Origin: an uncultured Clostridium sp.
GTDB taxonomy: Bacteria; Bacillota; Clostridia; Lachnospirales; Lachnospiraceae
Length of the DNA: 32,117 nt
Assembly: GCF_900547735.1 (NCBI RefSeq)
Contig: NZ_URHZ01000064.1
Location: 1 to 32,117, forward strand
Direction: 5' to 3'
Shown here in pieces: positions 29,694 to 32,117 of the stretch. Each line of letters opens with the position of its first letter. Within the stretch, counting starts at the first letter, position 1. The translations under genes and the position numbers were made by a program. The notes under the pieces were generated by a model. The model did no database searches and was not told the DNA's origin. It was given only the letters and a program-made list of their open reading frames with translations.

Positions 29694-31394
29694 ATGAAAA
29701 AGAAAGTAAGTCTGCTTTTGGCCCTCGGCCTTGTGGGCACAACGGTGCTTTCCGGCTGCGGCGGCGGTGGAAGCAAAGCCACGGAGCCGCAGACCATTGC
29801 GGAGGCAACGACGGAGGCTGCAGGAAGTGAGGCTTCCACGGAAGGGGCCGGAGATACTCTTGCAGACAAACAGGAGATGACATTTGTCCTCAACAATGAA
29901 CCGGATTCCATTGACCCGACCGTTACCAGCAACTCATTTGCCACACCGTTCCTTGCAAACTGTTTTGAAGGCCTTGTTACCTACGACGAGAGCGGAGAGG
30001 TAGTTCCGGGCAATGCAGAGTCATGGGAGTCCAACGACGACCTGACCGTATACACCTTCCATTTAAGAGAAGGCTTAAAGTGGAGCGACGGAAGCGATTT
30101 GACGGCAAACGATTATGTTTATTCCGCACTCCGCGTCCTGACACCATCCACAACGGCCCAGTACCTCAATATGATTTCCGACTATGTTGTAAACGGCCAG
30201 GAATATTATGACGGTAAAGTGGGAGCCGAGGAAGTCGGTGTGAAAGCGCTGGATGAGAATACCTTAGAGTACACTTTAAAGGCTCCGTGCCCATACTTTG
30301 TAGATCTGGTAAGCATGCAGGTATATTTCCCTGTACAGAAAGCTGCAGTTGAAGCAAACGGAGATAAATGGACACAGTCTGCCGATTCTTATATCAGCAA
30401 CGGACCGTTCAAGGTTACCCAGATTAACATGGGTGAAAGCTATGTCCTTGAGAAAAATGAAAACTACTGGAATGCAGAGAATGTAACGCTTGAAAAACTT
30501 ACATACCGCTATATTCTTGACACTTCAACCGCCCTTACCGCATTTGAAAACGGTGAAGTGGACGGCGTCAGAATGGTTCCGTCCGGCGACATTGCCCGCC
30601 TGAAGGCAGAGAAATCCGGCCTCAACACAGCGCCAATCTATGGTACCGTATATTATAATTTCAACTGTGAAAAAGAACCGTACAACAACCCGCTGGTAAG
30701 AAAGGCATTAAACCTTGCCATCGACCGTGACGCCCTCATCAACAACGTGGCACAGTTAGACGCCGTTCCGGCATTCAGCTTCTATGCTCCCGGCTATGTG
30801 GTTGACGGAAAAGATCTGACGGACGGACGTTCCGACTTTGGGTTATCCTCTACGGCAAACCCGGAAGAGGCAAAGAAAGCTCTTGCAGAAGCAGGATACC
30901 CGGATGGAGAGGGATTCCCAACCGTTCAGCTTTCTTTCTACTCCGATGACAATGTAAAGAAGATTGCAGAGGCAATTAAGGAGATGTGGGAGCAGAATCT
31001 CGGCATTAAGGTAGAAGTAAGTTCCGCCGACTGGGCCGTATTCTACAGCGATGTTCAGGCAGGCAACTACGAAGTGGCCGCCATGGGCTGGGGCGCCGAT
31101 TACATTAACCCGATGAGCTTCTTACCGCTCTTATACACCGATGACATTACAAACAACGCGAATTACAGCAACGCAGATTATGACGCCGCGGTAAATCAGA
31201 TTAAAGTTGAAAAAGATCCGGCAAAATTTGCCGAGCTGGTAAAGAAGGCGGATGAGATCGCTTCCTCAGAATATGCGGTTCTGCCTCTGTACTATAAGGC
31301 TGAGAACTTCCTGTTAAAGGATTATGTAAAGGGAGTTTATATGACCTCTTCTTCCAACCTCTATTTCAAGGATGCAAAGGTTATGGCTAAATAA
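29694..31394 (+). CDS. oppA: Oligopeptide-binding lipoprotein OppA
   Basis: A 566-residue extracellular substrate-binding protein (SBP_bac_5 family). The lipoprotein signal has a positively charged start, a hydrophobic core and the lipobox LSGC with lipidated C22. A Thr/Glu/Ala-rich linker (about 29-58) follows, then the family motifs NNEPDSIDPT, EGLKWSDGSDLTANDYVYS and PYNNPLVRKALNLAIDRDAL. AAGGAGGAGC precedes the ATG. It follows oppF after 81 bases with no terminator, so it is cotranscribed, though the binding protein is placed last rather than first. Ligand specificity is not readable. Confidence 0.94.
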   Translation: MKKKVSLLLALGLVGTTVLSGCGGGGSKATEPQTIAEATTEAAGSEASTEGAGDTLADKQEMTFVLNNEPDSIDPTVTSNSFATPFLANCFEGLVTYDESGEVVPGNAESWESNDDLTVYTFHLREGLKWSDGSDLTANDYVYSALRVLTPSTTAQYLNMISDYVVNGQEYYDGKVGAEEVGVKALDENTLEYTLKAPCPYFVDLVSMQVYFPVQKAAVEANGDKWTQSADSYISNGPFKVTQINMGESYVLEKNENYWNAENVTLEKLTYRYILDTSTALTAFENGEVDGVRMVPSGDIARLKAEKSGLNTAPIYGTVYYNFNCEKEPYNNPLVRKALNLAIDRDALINNVAQLDAVPAFSFYAPGYVVDGKDLTDGRSDFGLSSTANPEEAKKALAEAGYPDGEGFPTVQLSFYSDDNVKKIAEAIKEMWEQNLGIKVEVSSADWAVFYSDVQAGNYEVAAMGWGADYINPMSFLPLLYTDDITNNANYSNADYDAAVNQIKVEKDPAKFAELVKKADEIASSEYAVLPLYYKAENFLLKDYVKGVYMTSSSNLYFKDAKVMAK

Positions 31395-31426
31395 CAGCAT
31401 AACTTTAAGAGAGCAGAGGGAAAACG

Positions 31427-31915
31427 ATGAAATGTATTATTACAACAGAAGGTTTCGGCGAGATGGTCTTTGACCTCTACCCGGAGCATGCGCCGCTTAC
31501 GGTGAAAAACTTTGTCGATACGGCGGAAAGCGGGTTCTACGACGGCCTTGCCTGGTGCCGGATTGTGAAGGATTATGTGATTCAGTCGGGTTCTCCCGAC
31601 AACGATATCATGACGGACAGTGACTGGCATATCAAAGGCGAATTTGAGGAAAACGGGATACACAATCCGATTCCCCATACAAGAGGCGCCATTTCCATGG
31701 CCCGCGACGACGGCTTTGACACGGCGGGCACCCAGTTCTTTGTGGTGCATAAAGACGCCCACAAGCTGGACGGCCGTTACGCCGCTTTCGGGCAGATGGT
31801 ATCCGGTTTTGAAGTGCTCGACAGGATTGCCGGACTTCCTACTTCCGGAGCCGAGACGTGGAATAGACCGGTGGAAATGCCGGTGATGAGTTCCGTGAAG
31901 ATTGAGAGAGAATAA
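31427..31915 (+). CDS. Cyclophilin-type peptidyl-prolyl cis-trans isomerase
   Basis: A 162-residue cytoplasmic isomerase with no signal peptide. The catalytic arginine is R45 in LAWCRIVKDYVIQSGSP; relatives usually have F-H-R-V there, so His is replaced by Cys. GTQFFVVHKDAHKLDGRYAAFGQMVSGFEVLD is the second signature (written here in part as GTQFFVVHKD and KLDGRYAAFG). Leu replaces the Trp of human cyclophilin A, as in most bacterial forms. GAGGGAAAACG precedes the ATG. It is 32 bases after oppA with no terminator between, so it may be cotranscribed with the transporter. A general folding role is likely. Confidence 0.93.
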   Translation: MKCIITTEGFGEMVFDLYPEHAPLTVKNFVDTAESGFYDGLAWCRIVKDYVIQSGSPDNDIMTDSDWHIKGEFEENGIHNPIPHTRGAISMARDDGFDTAGTQFFVVHKDAHKLDGRYAAFGQMVSGFEVLDRIAGLPTSGAETWNRPVEMPVMSSVKIERE

Positions 31916-31933
31916 GAGATAGGGAAATGAGTG

Positions 31934-31972
31934 CGGTGGAGGTTCCGGTTTGGGGATCTCCACCGTTTTTCT
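31934..31972 (+). terminator. Rho-independent terminator of the opp-cyclophilin unit
   Basis: CGGTGGAG (31934-31941) pairs with CTCCACCG (31958-31965) around a 16-base loop and is followed by TTTTTCT. It begins 19 bases after the cyclophilin stop. Confidence 0.9.
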
Positions 31973-31987
31973 ATGGGTAGTTGAGAT

Positions 31988-32117
31988 GTGAGGACGCCTC
32001 TGTAAGACGGCGGACGGGGTAGTGGGAGGGTGTGGATGAGTCTTCAGTCCCGGGGGTTAGTGTGTGGTGAGGGGGAATCCGGAGAAAAAAATTCCTGCGG
32101 GGACTCGCTCCCGCTTG
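31988..32117. repeat. Palindromic intergenic element, long form, copy D (reverse orientation, cut by window end)
   Basis: The left edge TGAGGACGC (about 31988-31996) is followed by a G-rich arm and the inner box GTCTTCAGTCCCGG (32040-32053). The reverse complement of the conserved long-form core follows: GGAGAAAAAAATTCC, then GCGGGGACTCGCTCCCGCTT to the end. Compared with the core at 25155 it is inverted. The other half lies beyond the window. Confidence 0.85.

Overview
The window looks like a chromosomal segment of a spore-forming, anaerobic, gut-type Clostridia, most likely Lachnospiraceae (Clostridium cluster XIVa, symbiosum-like). The basis is an alpha/beta-type small acid-soluble spore protein, an anaerobic-type (cbi) cobalamin pathway, a four-domain Firmicutes-style ribosomal protein S1 beside ispH and cmk, strong GGAGG-type ribosome binding sites, and moderately GC-balanced genes with AT-rich promoters. 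The species is inference. Nearly all genes are on the + strand.

Layout. (1) 1-3860: the tail of a metal-dependent M29/NicX-like protein, then a nitrilase-superfamily amidohydrolase, an aromatic-amino-acid-type permease and a LysR regulator. This is a small uptake-and-hydrolysis cluster with a candidate LysR operator ahead of it. (2) 3851-6722: an SPL-family radical SAM protein, a DUF3783 protein and a two-domain polyphosphate:AMP phosphotransferase. (3) 6777-10811: a conserved housekeeping block of HI0933-family flavoprotein, cmk, ispH and rpsA, closed by a clear terminator. (4) 10812-11731: a 920-base gene-free stretch with repeat elements and an AT-rich promoter region. (5) 11732-13996: a PadR / HAAS-domain (DUF1700) / DUF4097 envelope module. 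It ends at a perfect 18-bp terminator shared with a convergent LytTR response regulator (14116-14838, minus strand). (6) 15101-15319: a SASP gene behind a sigma-G-like promoter. (7) 15379-23662: corrin-ring genes cbiD, cobI/cbiL, cobM/cbiF, cbiG, cobJ/cbiH, a cobK/cbiJ-cbiE fusion, cbiT and cbiA, mostly overlapping and so translationally coupled, followed closely by dus (23671-24696). (8) 24697-25488: a repeat-rich gap with a strong promoter. (9) 25489-31915: an oligopeptide ABC transporter oppBCDF-oppA, followed by a cyclophilin.

The most unusual signal is a family of GC-rich, nested palindromic elements lying only at operon boundaries. They share the inverted box GTCTTCAGTCCCGG / CCGGGACTGAAGAC, outer TGAGGAC ends, and in long forms a core that folds as a hairpin followed by a T-run. 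There are three two-ended copies, one degenerate half copy, and one copy cut by the window end. Short and long forms occur side by side at two loci. Other points of note are seven tandem 16-bp repeats inside the cobalamin operon between cbiG and cobJ, a QGSY-rich prion-like linker in the HAAS-domain membrane protein, an AT-rich padR leader with a consensus promoter inside a palindrome and AATATTA motifs every 17 bp, and the absence of a visible cobalamin riboswitch, cbiC and chelatase gene from the cbi cluster.
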